64,000 bases of DNA, taken from positions 124,001-188,000 of the forward strand of contig QKWM01000002.1 of assembly GCA_003248315.1 (NCBI GenBank), written 5' to 3'. Each line of letters begins with the position of its first letter. Position 1 is the first letter of the stretch. The notes under the pieces were generated by a model. That model had not been told where the DNA came from and ran no database searches. It saw nothing but the letters and a program-made list of their open reading frames with translations. This DNA comes from Streptomyces sp. SW4 (GTDB taxonomy: Bacteria > Actinomycetota > Actinomycetes > Streptomycetales > Streptomycetaceae). This document shows, piece after piece, positions 46,329 to 56,113 of the stretch. The position numbers and the translations under genes are program-made.

Positions 46329-46592
46329 CTACGCGGCCTCGGCCGTGGCGCCGGAGGCGGCCGCGACGAACTCCTCGATGGCGGCGACCGACCGGAACGA
46401 CTCGGGCGCCAGGTCGACCTCGTCGGTGTTGATGCCGTACCGGTCCTCCAGCCAGGCGATCACCTTCAGCAGCCCGAGGCTGTCGATGACCCCGCTCTCC
46501 AGCAGGTCGTAGTGGTCGTCGAGCTGCGCCGCGGGCACGTCCGGCAGGAACTCCTCGACGAGGAACGCCTTGATGGCCTGGGCGTTGGGCAT
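46329..46592 (-). CDS. Free-standing acyl carrier protein
   Basis: An intact 87-residue carrier starting MPNAQAIKAFLVEEFLPDVP. The pantetheine site is in YDLLESGVIDSLGLLKVIAW, followed by EDRYGINTDEVDLAPESFRS. The DSL motif with Leu after Ser and the LLESGVIDS run resemble discrete carriers of the DltC/aryl- or aminoacyl type more than the minimal-PKS ACP of type II systems. AAGGAGA precedes the ATG. It leads a six-gene minus-strand operon. A loading partner might be the acyl-CoA ligase at 33576-35184; this is inference. Confidence 0.9.
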   Translation of the reverse strand: MPNAQAIKAFLVEEFLPDVPAAQLDDHYDLLESGVIDSLGLLKVIAWLEDRYGINTDEVDLAPESFRSVAAIEEFVAAASGATAEAA

Positions 46593-47013
46593 GTCGGTTC
46601 TCCTTGGTGAGGCGGTCGTGCACGCCACGGTCGCGGCCGGGCGGCCGGCGTGGAGGCGGGGCCGCGGGTGCTCCCTCGCGCGTGCGCCGCGGGCCTCGGC
46701 GGTGGTGGCCGGGATCGGCAGCCGTGCCGCGCAGCGGACCGCTCGGGCCTGCGCCCTCCTGGCCTCCGATGGTGGGCGCCGGGTCTGGAGCCCGGTTCGA
46801 GCCGCGCTGCACCCGCCCTCGGGCGCGTTCCGCCGTCCCCTGGGCCGGGCCGTTCGGCGGTCGCCCGGCCGGGGCGCGCCGTCACGCCCCGGGAGAGGGG
46901 ACCGCCGAAGGGGCACCCGTGGCCGGCCCGGTCGCCGGGGCGCCGGATCCGGGCACGGGCGTGCGGCGCCCGGCCGTCGCTCCTCGGCGGGCCGGACGCC
47001 GTACGTGCTCGCC
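46593..47013. other. Intergenic region upstream of the ACP operon
   Basis: No convincing gene. The reading frames here lack Streptomyces codon bias and family matches. On the minus strand, GGCTCGA (at 46797-46803) and GGCTCCA follow each other with 11-bp spacing, a weak SARP-type pair about 200 bases before the ACP start. The promoter of the ACP operon must lie in this stretch. Confidence 0.4.
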
Positions 47014-48383
47014 TCAGGCCGTGTCCGCGCCGCCGTCGGCGGGGTCGGCGGCCGTGAGGCCGGCCAGGTCGGCGAGTGCCTCGGCGGGGTCGGTGGCGGG
47101 GCTGCCGGCGGGCCACCAGGCGGCGTCCCGCTCCCGGTAGGGGTACCAGCGGCCGTCGCGGCCCAGGCGCAGCTGGAGTCCGCGGCCGGTCAGCGTCCAG
47201 TGGTTGCCTTCGACGGTGACGGGGGGCAGTTCCTCGTCCTCCCAGCCCGCGGCCAGCGCGGTGCGGGCCTGCGCGGTCTGCTGCTCGGTCGGGGTCCAGG
47301 ACCGCTCCAGGACCTCCAGCGCGGCCCGGCCGCCGGTGCGCCACGCCGCGGCGGCCCGGTCCAGCTCCGCGGGCCGCTCGCAGCCCGCGCGCAGCCGGTC
47401 CGCGACGCGCGGGTCGGGGTGGGTGGCCGCCAGGCGCACGGTGTCCTGCCACGCGTCGAGCGGCGCGGGCGGCGCCGCGCCGAACCCGTGCAGATGGGCC
47501 AGGAGTTCGCGGGCGCGCAGGGCCGCGTCGGCGGCGAGCCGGTCCAGCGGGTCGGCCTCGATGCCGGTCAGCGGCTCCTCCGGCACGGCGGGCGGCTCGG
47601 GCAGCGGCGGCAGGTCCGGCAGCCCGGCGCCGGGGCGGGCGTAGGCGGCACGCTGCGGGGCGAGGGCCTCGGGGCGTGGAGGGCATCGGGGTCCTGGCCC
47701 GCCCCGTCCCCCTCGCCGTGCTCCCCCTCGTCGTCCGCGTACTCGCCGTCCTCGCCGTACTCCTCGTACTCCCCGTCCTCCTCGTCGTCGCCGGCCATCG
47801 CCCGCAGCAGCAGGACCGACTTCAGTTCCTCGACCGCCTCCCCCGCGCCGCGGCCGCGGATCAGCGGCAGCAGCCACGGGTCCTCGTCGAGCAGCCAGGA
47901 CAGCTGGTAGCTCAGCGCGGTGGCGTGCGGGCAGGGATGGTCGAGGGCGTCGCAGTCGCAGTCCGCGTCGAGGTCGCCGTAGCCGGGCAGCATCCGCACC
48001 CGGGCGTCCTCGACGGCCTCCAGCAGGTCCTCGGGCAGCTCCCCGGCGAGCACCGCCTCGGTCTCGGCGGGCCGGTCGGCGGTCTTCTCCCAGAGCAGGT
48101 CCCACTCGTCGGCGTCCAGCTCGGTCAGCGTCAGCTGCGTGGTGTACGTCTCCTCACCGCCGTACACCTCCGCGGCGACCCGCCCGGGGCTGACGGTGAT
48201 CGGCCCGATCCGGCCACTGCGGGCGAAGGACCGCCCCTTCTTCAGCGGCTCCTCCTCCGGCCAGACGTCCTCCACGGCCGTCACCCACGCCCTGGCCCAG
48301 AAGGACTGGCCGCGGGTCCGGCCGCCCCGGCGCGCCGCGAAGGCGGGGAAGCCCCGCGCGCCGCTGTCCTGTGCCCCGCTCAT
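47014..48383 (-). CDS. SWIM zinc finger protein
   Basis: About 455 residues. The N-terminus SFWARAWVTAVEDVWPEEEP is followed by the SWIM motif DCDCDALDHPCPHATALSY (CxC...CxH), then an acidic low-complexity run of Asp, Glu, Gly and Tyr, and a C-terminal helical half. One frameshift lies near 47680. The ATG overlaps the helicase stop, and the SWIM/SNF2 pair is widely conserved in actinomycetes. SWIM fingers bind DNA or protein; the partner helicase suggests a role in chromatin or repair. It is probably not part of either biosynthetic pathway. Confidence 0.88.
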
Positions 48384-51300
48384 GCCATGCTCCTCAGTTC
48401 CACCAGGTTGGCCAGCTCGTCGTTGGTCAGCTCGGTCAGGGCCTGCTCGCCGGAGCCGAGGACCGCGTCGGCCAGTTCCTTCTTCGCCTCCAGCAGGGCC
48501 GCGATGCGGTCCTCGATGGTGCCCTCGGCGATCATCCGGTGCACCTGCACGGGCTTGGTCTGGCCGATGCGGTAGGCGCGGTCGGTGGCCTGGGCCTCCA
48601 CCGCGGGGTTCCACCAGCGGTCGTAGTGGACGACGTGGTCGGCGCGGGTGAGGTTCAGGCCGGTGCCGGCGGCCTTCAGCGACAGCAGGAAGACGGGGAA
48701 CTCGCCGTCCTGGAAGCGCCGCACCATCTCCTCCCGCTTGGCGACCGGTGTGCCGCCGTGCAGCAGCAGGGCGGGCGTGCCGCGCTCGCGCAGGTGGCGT
48801 TCGAGGAGCCGGGCCATCGCGACGTACTGGGTGAACACCAGGGCCGCGCCGCCCTCGGCGGTGATGGTGCCGAGGAGTTCGTCGAGCAGCTCCAGTTTCC
48901 CCGAGCGGCCCCTGAGCGGCGCGTCGTCCTCCTTGAGGAACTGCGCGGGGTGGTTGCAGATCTGCTTCAGGCCGGTGAGCAGCTTCAGCACCAGGCCGCT
49001 GCGGGCGATGCCGCCGTCGCTGGCGCGGATCTCGGCCATCACCGACTCGACCTGCTTGCGGTACAGCGACTCCTGCTCGGCGGTGAGCGCGACCGGCCGG
49101 TCCGTCTCGGTCTTGGGCGGCAGCTCGGGCGCGATGCCCGGGTCGGTCTTGCGGCGGCGCAGCAGGAACGGCCGGACGAGGTCGGCGAGGAGCCGGGCGG
49201 TGTGCTGCTCCCCGTCCCCCTCGGCGGCCAGGGCCCGCTCGGCCTCGATGGGCGCGATCCAGCGCTTGCGGAACCGGCCGTGGGTGCCGAGCAGTCCGGG
49301 CGTGGTCCAGTCGAGGACCGCCCACAGCTCGGAGAGGTTGTTCTCCACCGGGGTGCCGGTCAGCGCGATGCGGGCGCGGGCGCCGATCAGGCGCAGCGCC
49401 TTCGCGGTGGAGGAATGCGGGTTCTTCACGTGCTGGGCCTCGTCGGCGACGACCAGGCCCCAGGGTGGGTGCCGAGCCGTTCGGCGTCCAGCCGCATGGT
49501 GCCGTACGTGGTGAGCACGAAGCCCTCGTCGGCGCCGTCGAGGGTGCGGCCGGGGCCGTGGTAGCGGTGGACGGGGGTGCCCGGCGCGAAACGGCCCACC
49601 TCGCGCTCCCAGTTGCCGAGCAGCGAGGCCGGGCAGACCACCAGGGTGGGGCCGCGGTCCTCCGCGCGCTCCTGGCGCAGCAGGTGCAGCGAGATCAGCT
49701 GGATCGTCTTGCCCAGACCCATGTCGTCGGCGAGGCAGCCGCCGAGGCCGAGGCCGGTCATGCGGTCCATCCAGCGCAGGCCGCGCAGCTGGTAGTCGCG
49801 CAGGGTGGCGGTCAGCGCGGCGGGCTGCGCCACCGGCTCGGCGCCGCCGTCGGGGTCGGCGAGGGCGCGGCGCAGGGCGAGCAGCCACTCGCTGGGCGCG
49901 ACCCGCACCCGCTCCCCGCCGATCTCGGTGTGCCCGGTCAGGGCGACGGCGAGCGCCTCGATCGCGGTGAGCGGCGGCAGTTCGCGCTCGCGGGCCTTGC
50001 GGGCGATGTCGGCGCCGACCAGGACCCAGCGGCCCCGCAGCCGGACCACGGCCCCGCCCTCGGCGACGGCCGCCGCCTCCTCGTCGGTGAGCGGCTCCCC
50101 GTCGAGTTCGAGGCGCCAGCGCAGGTCGACGGTGCCGTCGCCGCCGAAGAAGGAGCGCAGGTCGGCGGGCGGCACCCGGTCGGCGCCGGCCACGGCGCGG
50201 GCCGTGAGCGCGCCGCCGGCCGCCTCGGGCCAGGTGACGTCGATGCCGTGCCCGGCCAGCCGGCCCGCCGCCCCGCCGAGCAGCTCGCGCAACTCCTGGT
50301 CGGTGAGGTCGAGGGCGCCGGGCACGGGCAGCAGCCGTTCCAGCGGCTCCCAGACGCCGGCCGCGCGGCGCACGGCGAACACCATGTCGGCCTGGGCGCG
50401 CGGCCCGAGGGCGTGGTCGGCGCGGGCGAACAGCTCGTCGGCGTCGAGGGCGAGGGTGGGGTCGGCCAGGCTGTGGGCACGGGGCACCAGGCGCGGCACG
50501 GGCGGCGCGTCGGAACCGGCGCCAGCCGGGGGCTGTGCGCCGACCGAGGGCCCCTCGCCGGCCGGGGGCTGTGCGCCGTCGTGGGACCGGGCGCCGTCGT
50601 GGGCGGGGCGAGTTCGACGCGCAGGGACATCCGCACGCCGGAGTCGAGCCCGGCCGAGATCTCCTCGGCCCAGGCGCGCAGTTGCGGCACGTGCTGGGGT
50701 TCGGCCGCGGCGAACGCCGCCCGCCCGGTGGCGCGTTCGGCGGCGGGGGTGCGCGGCAGCGTGTCGGCGACCGCGTCGAGGAAGGCCCGCACCAGCGCGG
50801 CGGGTCGGCGCCGGGCACGGCGACCGCCTCGCCGGGCGCGGCGTCGGCCAGGTCCCGCATCCGGGCGATGTCGTCGGCGTCGAACGGCCCGGCCCGCCAG
50901 GTGTCGTAGCCGCCCGGGGAGACACCGGGCAGCAGCCGCTCCCGGGCGACGACCTGGAGCCCGAGGGCGAGCACGGCGCCCCAGTAGGCGGCGGCGCGGT
51001 GCGGCGGGCCGCCGCTGCCCTCTCCCTGCGGGCCGCCACGGCCCTCTCCCTGCGGGCCGCCGCTGCCGTCTCGGTGCGGGCCGGCGTCACCGGTGGCGTC
51101 CGCCGAGGGGCCGGTGGCGCCGGCGGCGGGCGGGGCCGTGCGGCGCGCCAGGAGCAGGACGGGCAGGGCGCCGGCGAGCGGCAGGCGCACCACGGGCAGG
51201 GTCCGCACGGTCACGTCGTCGCCGTCCGGGACGACCAGGTCCGCCTCGCCGGGCTCACCGCCGGGCACCGGGGGCGGTGGGTCACCGGCCGGGTCCCAGA

Positions 51301-51394
51301 AGGCGATCCGGCCCGTGCGGGCCGGATCGCCCGGTTCGAACACGGCCGCGCACCGCGCCAGCGGCGCCGCCTGCTCCGGCGTCATCCACTCCAT
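48380..51394 (-). CDS. SNF2-family DNA-dependent ATPase/helicase
   Basis: About 1000 residues. A long N-terminal region (from MEWMTPEQAAPLARC) precedes the SNF2 core: motif I in LADDMGLGKTIQLISLHLLR, the DEAQ box in VVADEAQHVKNPHSSTAKA, ALTGTPVENNLSELWAVLDW, and helicase C motifs HYDRWWNPAVEAQATDRAYR and IGQTKPVQVHRM. Frameshifts near 50800, 50605 and 49465 break the frame. It is translationally coupled to the SWIM gene. It is a chromosomal maintenance gene by family; its location between sugar and polyketide genes probably reflects the insertion of pathways around it. Confidence 0.9.
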   Translation of the reverse strand: MEWMTPEQAAPLARCAAVFEPGDPARTGRIAFWDPAGDPPPPVPGGEPGEADLVVPDGDDVTVRTLPVVRLPLAGALPVLLLARRTAPPAAGATGPSADATGDAGPHRDGSGGPQGEGRGGPQGEGSGGPPHRAAAYWGAVLALGLQVVARERLLPGVSPGGYDTWRAGPFDADDIARMRDLADAAPGEAVAVPGADPPRWCGPSSTRSPTRCRAPPPPNAPPGGRRSPRPNPSTCRNCAPGPRRSRPGSTPACGCPCASNSPRPRRRPVPRRRTAPGRRGALGRRTAPGWRRFRRAARAAPGAPCPQPGRPHPRPRRRRAVRPRRPRPRAARPGRHGVRRAPRGRRLGAAGTAAARARRPRPHRPGVARAARRGGGPAGRARHRRHLARGGRRRAHGPRRGRRRPGAARRPALLLRRRRHRRPALAPRTRRGAAHRRGGGGRRRGRGRGPAAGPLGPGRRRHRPQGPRARTAAAHRDRGARRRPDRAHRDRRGAGAGRAQRVAARPAPRPRRPRRRRRAGGAARRADRHPARLPAARPALDGPHDRPRPRRLPRRRHGSGQDDPADLAAPAAPGARGGPRPHPGGLPGLAARQLGARGGPFRAGHPRPPLPRPRPHPRRRRRGLRAHHVRHHAAGRRTARHPPWGLVVADEAQHVKNPHSSTAKALRLIGARARIALTGTPVENNLSELWAVLDWTTPGLLGTHGRFRKRWIAPIEAERALAAEGDGEQHTARLLADLVRPFLLRRRKTDPGIAPELPPKTETDRPVALTAEQESLYRKQVESVMAEIRASDGGIARSGLVLKLLTGLKQICNHPAQFLKEDDAPLRGRSGKLELLDELLGTITAEGGAALVFTQYVAMARLLERHLRERGTPALLLHGGTPVAKREEMVRRFQDGEFPVFLLSLKAAGTGLNLTRADHVVHYDRWWNPAVEAQATDRAYRIGQTKPVQVHRMIAEGTIEDRIAALLEAKKELADAVLGSGEQALTELTNDELANLVELRSMA

Positions 51395-51513
51395 GCGTCC
51401 CGACTCTCTCTCCCCTGGTTCCGGCCCGCCGCCGCGCGTCAGGCGGCACCGGCGGATGCGGGTACACCCCGCCGATGATCCCTCATGCCGGGCACGGGGC
51501 GCCGGGGTGCCGC

Positions 51514-51569
51514 TCGAGAACGGCTCGAGGAGGTGTGCCGGCGCCGTGCCGTCGACCGTTCCTCGAGCC
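51514..51569. promoter_or_regulatory. Candidate SARP-binding repeats upstream of the 4,6-dehydratase
   Basis: Two pairs of heptamers, each spaced by exactly 11 bp: TCGAGAA at 51514 with TCGAGGA at 51525, and TCGACCG at 51552 with TCGAGCC at 51563. The 336-base gap (51395-51730) between the divergent helicase and 4,6-dehydratase genes holds these and no gene. They lie 160-220 bases before the dehydratase ATG. Confidence 0.55.
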
Positions 51570-51730
51570 GCTTTCAGCACAATCTCGCCTGCCGCGGCGG
51601 CCCGCCCGTCCCGGCCCGCCCACCGGAGCGGCCCCGGCTGCTGCCCCGGCGTCCCCGACTCCCCGCCCTGTTTCCCGACGCCCCCGTTTCCCGCCGCCCC
51701 CGCATTCCGACGCCCCAGCCTGGAGAACAG

Positions 51731-52720
51731 ATGACGACCACCCGCATCCTGGTGACCGGCGGGGCCGGCTTCATCGGCTCCCACTACGTGCGCACCCTGC
51801 TCGGCCCCGACGGCGACCCGGACGTGACCGTCACCGTCCTGGACAAGCTGACGTACGCGGGCAACCCCGCCAACCTCGCACCGGTGCGCGACGACGCCCG
51901 GTTCGCCTTCGTGCACGGCGACATCTGCGACGCCCCGCTGGTCGACCGGCTGGTGGCGCGGCACGACCAGATCGTGCACTTCGCCGCCGAGTCGCACGTG
52001 GACCGCTCCCTCCACCGGGCCGGCGACTTCGTGCGCACCAACGTCGACGGCACCCAGACCCTGCTGGACGCGGCCGTGCGGCACGCGCCGACGACGTTCG
52101 TGCACATCTCCACCGACGAGGTCTACGGCTCGATCGAGTCGGGCTCCTGGCCCGAGACCCACCCGCTCGCCCCGAACTCGCCGTACTCGGCGGCCAAGGC
52201 GGCCAGCGACCTGATCGCGCTCGCCCACCACCGCACCCACGGCCTGGACGTGCGCGTGACCCGCTGCTCCAACAACTACGGGCCCTACCAGTTCCCCGAG
52301 AAGATCATCCCGCTGTTCGTCACCCGGCTGCTGGACGGCGGCCGGGTGCCGCTGTACGGCGACGGCGGCAACGTCCGCGACTGGCTGCACGTCGACGACC
52401 ACGTCCGCGGCATCGAGCTGGTCCGCACCCAGGGCACGCCCGGCGAGATCTACAACATCGGCGGCGGCACCGAACTGACCAACCGGGAGCTGACCGGACT
52501 GCTGCTGGACGCCTGCGGCGCCGACTGGTCGCGCGTGGACCACGTCGCCGACCGCAAGGGCCACGACCGGCGCTACTCGGTGGACTGCCGCAAGATCACC
52601 GAGCAGCTGGGCTACCGGCCGCGCAGGGACTTCGCGTCCGGGCTGGCCGAGACGGTCGCCTGGTACCGGGACAACCGCCGCTGGTGGGAGCCGTCGACGG
52701 CGGTGCCGGCGGCGGCCTGA
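51731..52720 (+). CDS. dTDP-glucose 4,6-dehydratase
   Basis: An intact 329-residue extended SDR. The cofactor loop is ILVTGGAGFIGSHYVRTLLG, followed by DKLTYAGNPANL, IVHFAAESHVDRSLHRAGDF, FVHISTDEVYGS, the catalytic YSAAKAASDL and NNYGPYQFPEKIIPLFV. It converts dTDP-glucose to dTDP-4-keto-6-deoxyglucose, the entry step to 6-deoxysugars. The start ATG follows TGGAGAACAG. The other sugar genes downstream (2,3-dehydratase, 3-ketoreductase, epimerase, thymidylyltransferase) show that it feeds a 2,6-dideoxyhexose, probably attached to the polyketide. Confidence 0.95.
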   Translation: MTTTRILVTGGAGFIGSHYVRTLLGPDGDPDVTVTVLDKLTYAGNPANLAPVRDDARFAFVHGDICDAPLVDRLVARHDQIVHFAAESHVDRSLHRAGDFVRTNVDGTQTLLDAAVRHAPTTFVHISTDEVYGSIESGSWPETHPLAPNSPYSAAKAASDLIALAHHRTHGLDVRVTRCSNNYGPYQFPEKIIPLFVTRLLDGGRVPLYGDGGNVRDWLHVDDHVRGIELVRTQGTPGEIYNIGGGTELTNRELTGLLLDACGADWSRVDHVADRKGHDRRYSVDCRKITEQLGYRPRRDFASGLAETVAWYRDNRRWWEPSTAVPAAA

Positions 52721-53816
52721 CCGGCCTCGGAGGAGGCCGCCCGGCCGGGCGCGGTCGCCCCGCCGGAGCCGGGCGGCCGTGCCGGCCCGCCCTCGGCGAC
52801 GGCGCGGATCGCGTGCAGCAGATCGGCCTGCGCGAGCACCTCGGCCTCGTCGCCGGCGGTGGTCTCCCCCGAGCGCACCGCCGCGGCGAAGGCGGTCAGC
52901 ACGGCCGTCACCTGGTCCTCGGCGGGCAGCCGGAGCGTACGGGTGCCGCGCTCCCCCTCCACGACGAGTGCGGGGCGGTGGTCGGCGGGCGGGGTGAAGG
53001 CCCGGTCGACGGTGATCCGGCCCGGCTGCCCCACACCTCGTAGCGGGAGCGGTAGGCGTGGTCCATGCCGAAGGTGAGCTGTGCGGTGGCGCCGTCGGCG
53101 CGGCGCAGCAGGGCGGCGCCCGCGGTCCCCACCCGGTGTCCGGCGCCCCGGGAGAGCACCGCGCCGGCCACGGCGAGGCCGGTGCCCAGCAGGTGCACGG
53201 CGGCCCGCACCGGGTAGAGGCCGATGTCGGCCAGGGCGCCGCCGCCGAGCGCCGGGTCGTAGCGGATGTCGCCGTCGGCGGGGGCCGGGATGGTGAACTG
53301 GGCGTGCAGCGCGCGCACGTCGCCGATCTCGCCGTCGGCGATCAGCTTGCGGACGACGGCGTGCTGCCCGTGGTGGACGAACATCACGTTCTCGCGCAGC
53401 ACCAGGCCCCGGCGCCGGGCCCCGGCGAGCAGGGCGCGGGTCTGGGCCGGGTCGCAGGTCAGCGGCTTCTCGGCGAGCACGTGCTTGCCGGCGGCGAGCG
53501 CGGCGGCCACCCACTCGGCGTGCAGCGCGGCGGGCAGCGGGACGTACACGGCGTCCACCGCGGGGTCGCGCAGCAGCGCGGCGTACCCGGTGACGGGGCG
53601 GGCGCCGTGGCGGGCGGCGGTGTCGGCGGCCCGGGCGGCCGACCGGGAGGCGACGGCCGTCAGTTCGACGCCGTCGGCGGCGGCCATGGCGGGCAGCACC
53701 CGCCGGCGGGCGATGCCGGCGCAGCCGAGCACCCCGAACCGCAGCGGCCGCCCGGCGGTCGCCGGTGTCGCTCGGACCCGGGGCCCGGGTGCCGTACCGC
53801 GGGGTGTCGCACGCAT
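52612..53816 (-). CDS. NDP-hexose 3-ketoreductase (Gfo/Idh/MocA family)
   Basis: The N-terminal Rossmann motif is LRFGVLGCAGIARRRVLPAM, followed by DAVYVPLPAALHAEWVAAAL, GKHVLAEKPLTCDPAQT and YDPALGGGALADIGLYPVRA, as in OleW/LanT-type ketoreductases. These reduce the 3-keto sugar left by the 2,3-dehydratase, giving a 2,6-dideoxy-4-keto sugar. One frameshift lies near 53025. The C-terminal sense region ends near AIRAVAEGG (about 52800); no stop occurs until 52612 inside the convergent 4,6-dehydratase gene, so the true end is uncertain. The start after GGAGGCGCC is divergent from the 2,3-dehydratase. Confidence 0.86.
52722..52739. terminator. Short terminator-like hairpin after the 4,6-dehydratase
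   Basis: CGGCCTC and GAGGCCG arms of seven bases around GGAG begin two bases after the dehydratase stop codon. It is weaker than the other hairpins in the window and also lies under the uncertain 3' end of the convergent 3-ketoreductase gene. Confidence 0.45.
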
Positions 53817-53843
53817 GGCGCCTCCAGTCTGCTGCGCGGGGCT

Positions 53844-53891
53844 TCGAGCCTGGTGGGGGCGGGTCGACCCCAGTCGAGGAGGGATCGAGAC
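53844..53891. promoter_or_regulatory. Candidate SARP-binding repeats between divergent sugar genes
   Basis: Heptamers TCGAGCC (53844), TCGACCC (53864), TCGAGGA (53874) and TCGAGAC (53885) lie in the same direction; the last three are spaced 10 and 11 bp. The gap 53817-53989 serves both the 3-ketoreductase and the 2,3-dehydratase. A base missing from the CCCC run at 53867-53871 would make all three spacings 11. Confidence 0.6.
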
Positions 53892-53989
53892 GGCTCGGCG
53901 AGATTGCCGGGTGCGTGACCGTGCCCACCCGGGCCCGGCGCGCCGTTCCTCCCCCCTCGCCCATGTCCCGACCGGCAGGAGTTGGAGCC

Positions 53990-55392
53990 ATGTTCTCCGA
54001 CACAGCGGAGTTCCACCGGTGGTTCGCCCAGCGGTGCCAGGCACACGCGTACAAGGTCACCCGGACCCCCTCGACCGGCTCGACGGCTGGTCGCTGGAGG
54101 AGGGGACGGGCGACCTGGTGCACCGCAGCGGGCGGTTCTTCTCCGTGCGGGGCCTCGACGTCCGCGGGTCGGGCCGGGGGGTGGACAGCTGGCAGCAGCC
54201 CATCATCGTGCAGCCCGAGCACGGCGTCCTCGGCATCCTGGTCAAGGAGTTCGACGGCGTCCCGCACTGCCTGCTCCAGGCCAAGATGGAGCCGGGCAAC
54301 GTCAATCTGGTGCAGCTGTCGCCGACCGTGCAGGCCACCAAGAGCAACTACATGCGGGTGCACGGCGGACGGCCGGTGCCGTACCTGGAGCACTTCGTCG
54401 CGCCGCGCGGCGGGCGGGTGCTGTTCGACGCGCTCCAGTCGGAGCAGGCGTCCTGGTTCCTCGCCAAGCGCAACCGCAACATGATCGTGCAGACCGACGA
54501 GGACGTGCCCGTCCACGAGGACTTCTGCTGGCTGACCTTCGACCAGATCGCCGAGCTGCTGCAGAGCGACGACCTGGTGAACATGGACACCCGGACCGTG
54601 CTGTCCGGCGCGGCGGGGCTGCGCCGCCCGCCCGCGCCGGGCGGGGACGCCTTCGCGGCGGCGCTCGCCGCGTCCTGGCGGCCCGGCGGCCGCGCCCTGA
54701 ACGACACGGCGGCGCTGCTGAGCTGGTTCACCGAGGCCAAGGACCGCTGCACCCTGGAGCGCCGGCTGATCCCGCTGGCCGCCACCGAGCGCTGGTCGCT
54801 GCGCGACGGGGTGATCGCCCACGACGACGGGCGGCACTTCACGGTGCTCGGGGTGCGGGTGGAGGCGTCCAACCGGGAGGTCACCGGCTGGTCGCAGCCG
54901 ATGTTCGCGCCCAGCAGCCGGGGGGTGATCGCGTTCCTGGCCCGCCGGGTCGAGGGCGTGCTGCACCTGCTGGTGCAGGCCCGTATCGAGACGGGGGCGC
55001 TGGACCGGATCGAGATGGCGCCGACGGTGCAGTGCCAGCCGGCCGACTACGCCCCGGGCGTCCTCGGCGCTCCGCTGCCCGGCCCCCGGCCGCCGTTCCT
55101 GGACGAGGTGCTGGGCGCGGCCCCGGAGCGGATCCGCTACGACGCGCTGCAGTCGGAGGAGGGCGGGCGGTTCCACCACGCCCGCAGCCGCTACATGATC
55201 GTCGAGGTGGACGAGGACTTCCCGCTGGACGTGCCGCCGGACTACACGTGGATGACGCTGCGCCAGCTCATCGACTTCGTGCGGCACGGCAGCCAGCTGA
55301 ACGTGGAGGCCCGCAGCCTGCTGACCCTGCTGGGCTTCCTGCCGGCCCGCCCGGCCGCGGCCCGCGCCCCGCTCTCGGCGTCGGCCGCCTGA
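53990..55392 (+). CDS. NDP-hexose 2,3-dehydratase
   Basis: About 468 residues made of two similar halves, as in all members of this family (OleV, TylX3, UrdS types). Repeated features are PIIVQPEHGVLGILVKEFDG and GLLLQAKMEPGNVNLVQLSP-like runs: QAKMEPGNVNLVQLSPTVQ in the first half and QARIETGALDRIEMAPTVQ in the second, each followed by RVLFDALQSEQ and IRYDALQSEEG. One frameshift near 54067 (five-C run) separates the start MFSDTAEFHRWFAQR from the rest. It removes the C2 hydroxyl of dTDP-4-keto-6-deoxyglucose, committing the sugar to the 2-deoxy series. Confidence 0.94.
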
Positions 55393-55434
55393 GCGGGGGC
55401 CGGCGGATCGGGCGGAGCCGGCGGGGCCGGCGGG

Positions 55435-56093
55435 TCAGGCGTGGGCCGCCGCGGCGAGGCCGAGGCAGTCCTCGTAGCGCGGCAGGAGCCCGGCCGCGCG
55501 GGCCTCGGCGAGGGTGGGGCGGCGGCGTCCCGGTCCGAGAGGGTGAAGTCGGTGCCGGCCGGCCACGGCAGCCCGAGCACGGGGTCGAGCGGGTGCAGCG
55601 CCTGCTCCAGCTCGGCCCGGTACGGCGTCGACACCAGGTACGACATGACGGTGTCGTCCTCCAGGGCGAGGAAGGCGTGCCCCACCCCGTCGGGCAGGTA
55701 CACCGAGCGGAACGACTCCGTGTCCAGCTCCACGGTGTCCCACCGGCCGAAGGTGGGCGAGCCGAGCCTGAGGTCCACCACCACGTCCCGGGCGCGGCCG
55801 TGCGCGCAGTGCACGAACTTGGCCTGGCCGGGCGGGGTGGTGGTGAAGTGCACCCCGCGCAGCACGCCCCGCGCGGAGCGGGTGTGGTTCGTCTGCACCA
55901 CCGTCGGGCCGTGGCCCACGGCCGCCGTGAACGCCTCCTCCTGGAGCGGGGAGACGAACACGCCGCGCCGGTCGCGGTGGACCCGCGGGGTGAACACGTA
56001 GGCGCCGGCGACCGCCAGCTCCCGCACCGTCGCGGTGGGGGTGGAGAACGTCCGCGGGATCGGCGTGCCCGGCAGGGACGTCGGCTTCTTCAT
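55435..56093 (-). CDS. dTDP-4-keto-6-deoxyhexose 3,5-epimerase family
   Basis: About 219 residues of the RmlC-like cupin family. The start MKKPTSLPGTPIPRTFSTPT leads to VFVSPLQEEAFTAAVGH, VVQTNHTRSARGVLRGVHFT, and SVYLPDGVGHAFLALEDDTV. The catalytic His lies in RGVHF. One frameshift near 55520 precedes the C-terminal LLPRYEDCLG. It inverts C3 and/or C5 of the 4-keto sugar, which would send the sugar towards the L-series (if C5 is inverted). It is followed on the same strand, upstream, by the thymidylyltransferase with a 20-base gap. Confidence 0.93.
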
Positions 56094-56113
56094 CGGGAAC
56101 CTCCGGGGGTCGG

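Noticed and set aside
46570..47910. A 446-residue plus-strand frame over the ACP upstream region
   Set aside because: It is antisense to the SWIM gene for much of its length, ends in a Ser-rich run opposite the acidic linker and has no family features.
47014..51394. SWIM and SNF2 genes as a phage-defence system
   Set aside because: The coupled pair is a common chromosomal feature of actinomycetes and no nuclease, sensor or toxin gene accompanies it.
51395..51730. A small gene between the helicase and the 4,6-dehydratase
   Set aside because: Frames here are Arg/Pro-rich with no ribosome site. The stretch is better explained by the SARP-type repeats and promoters.
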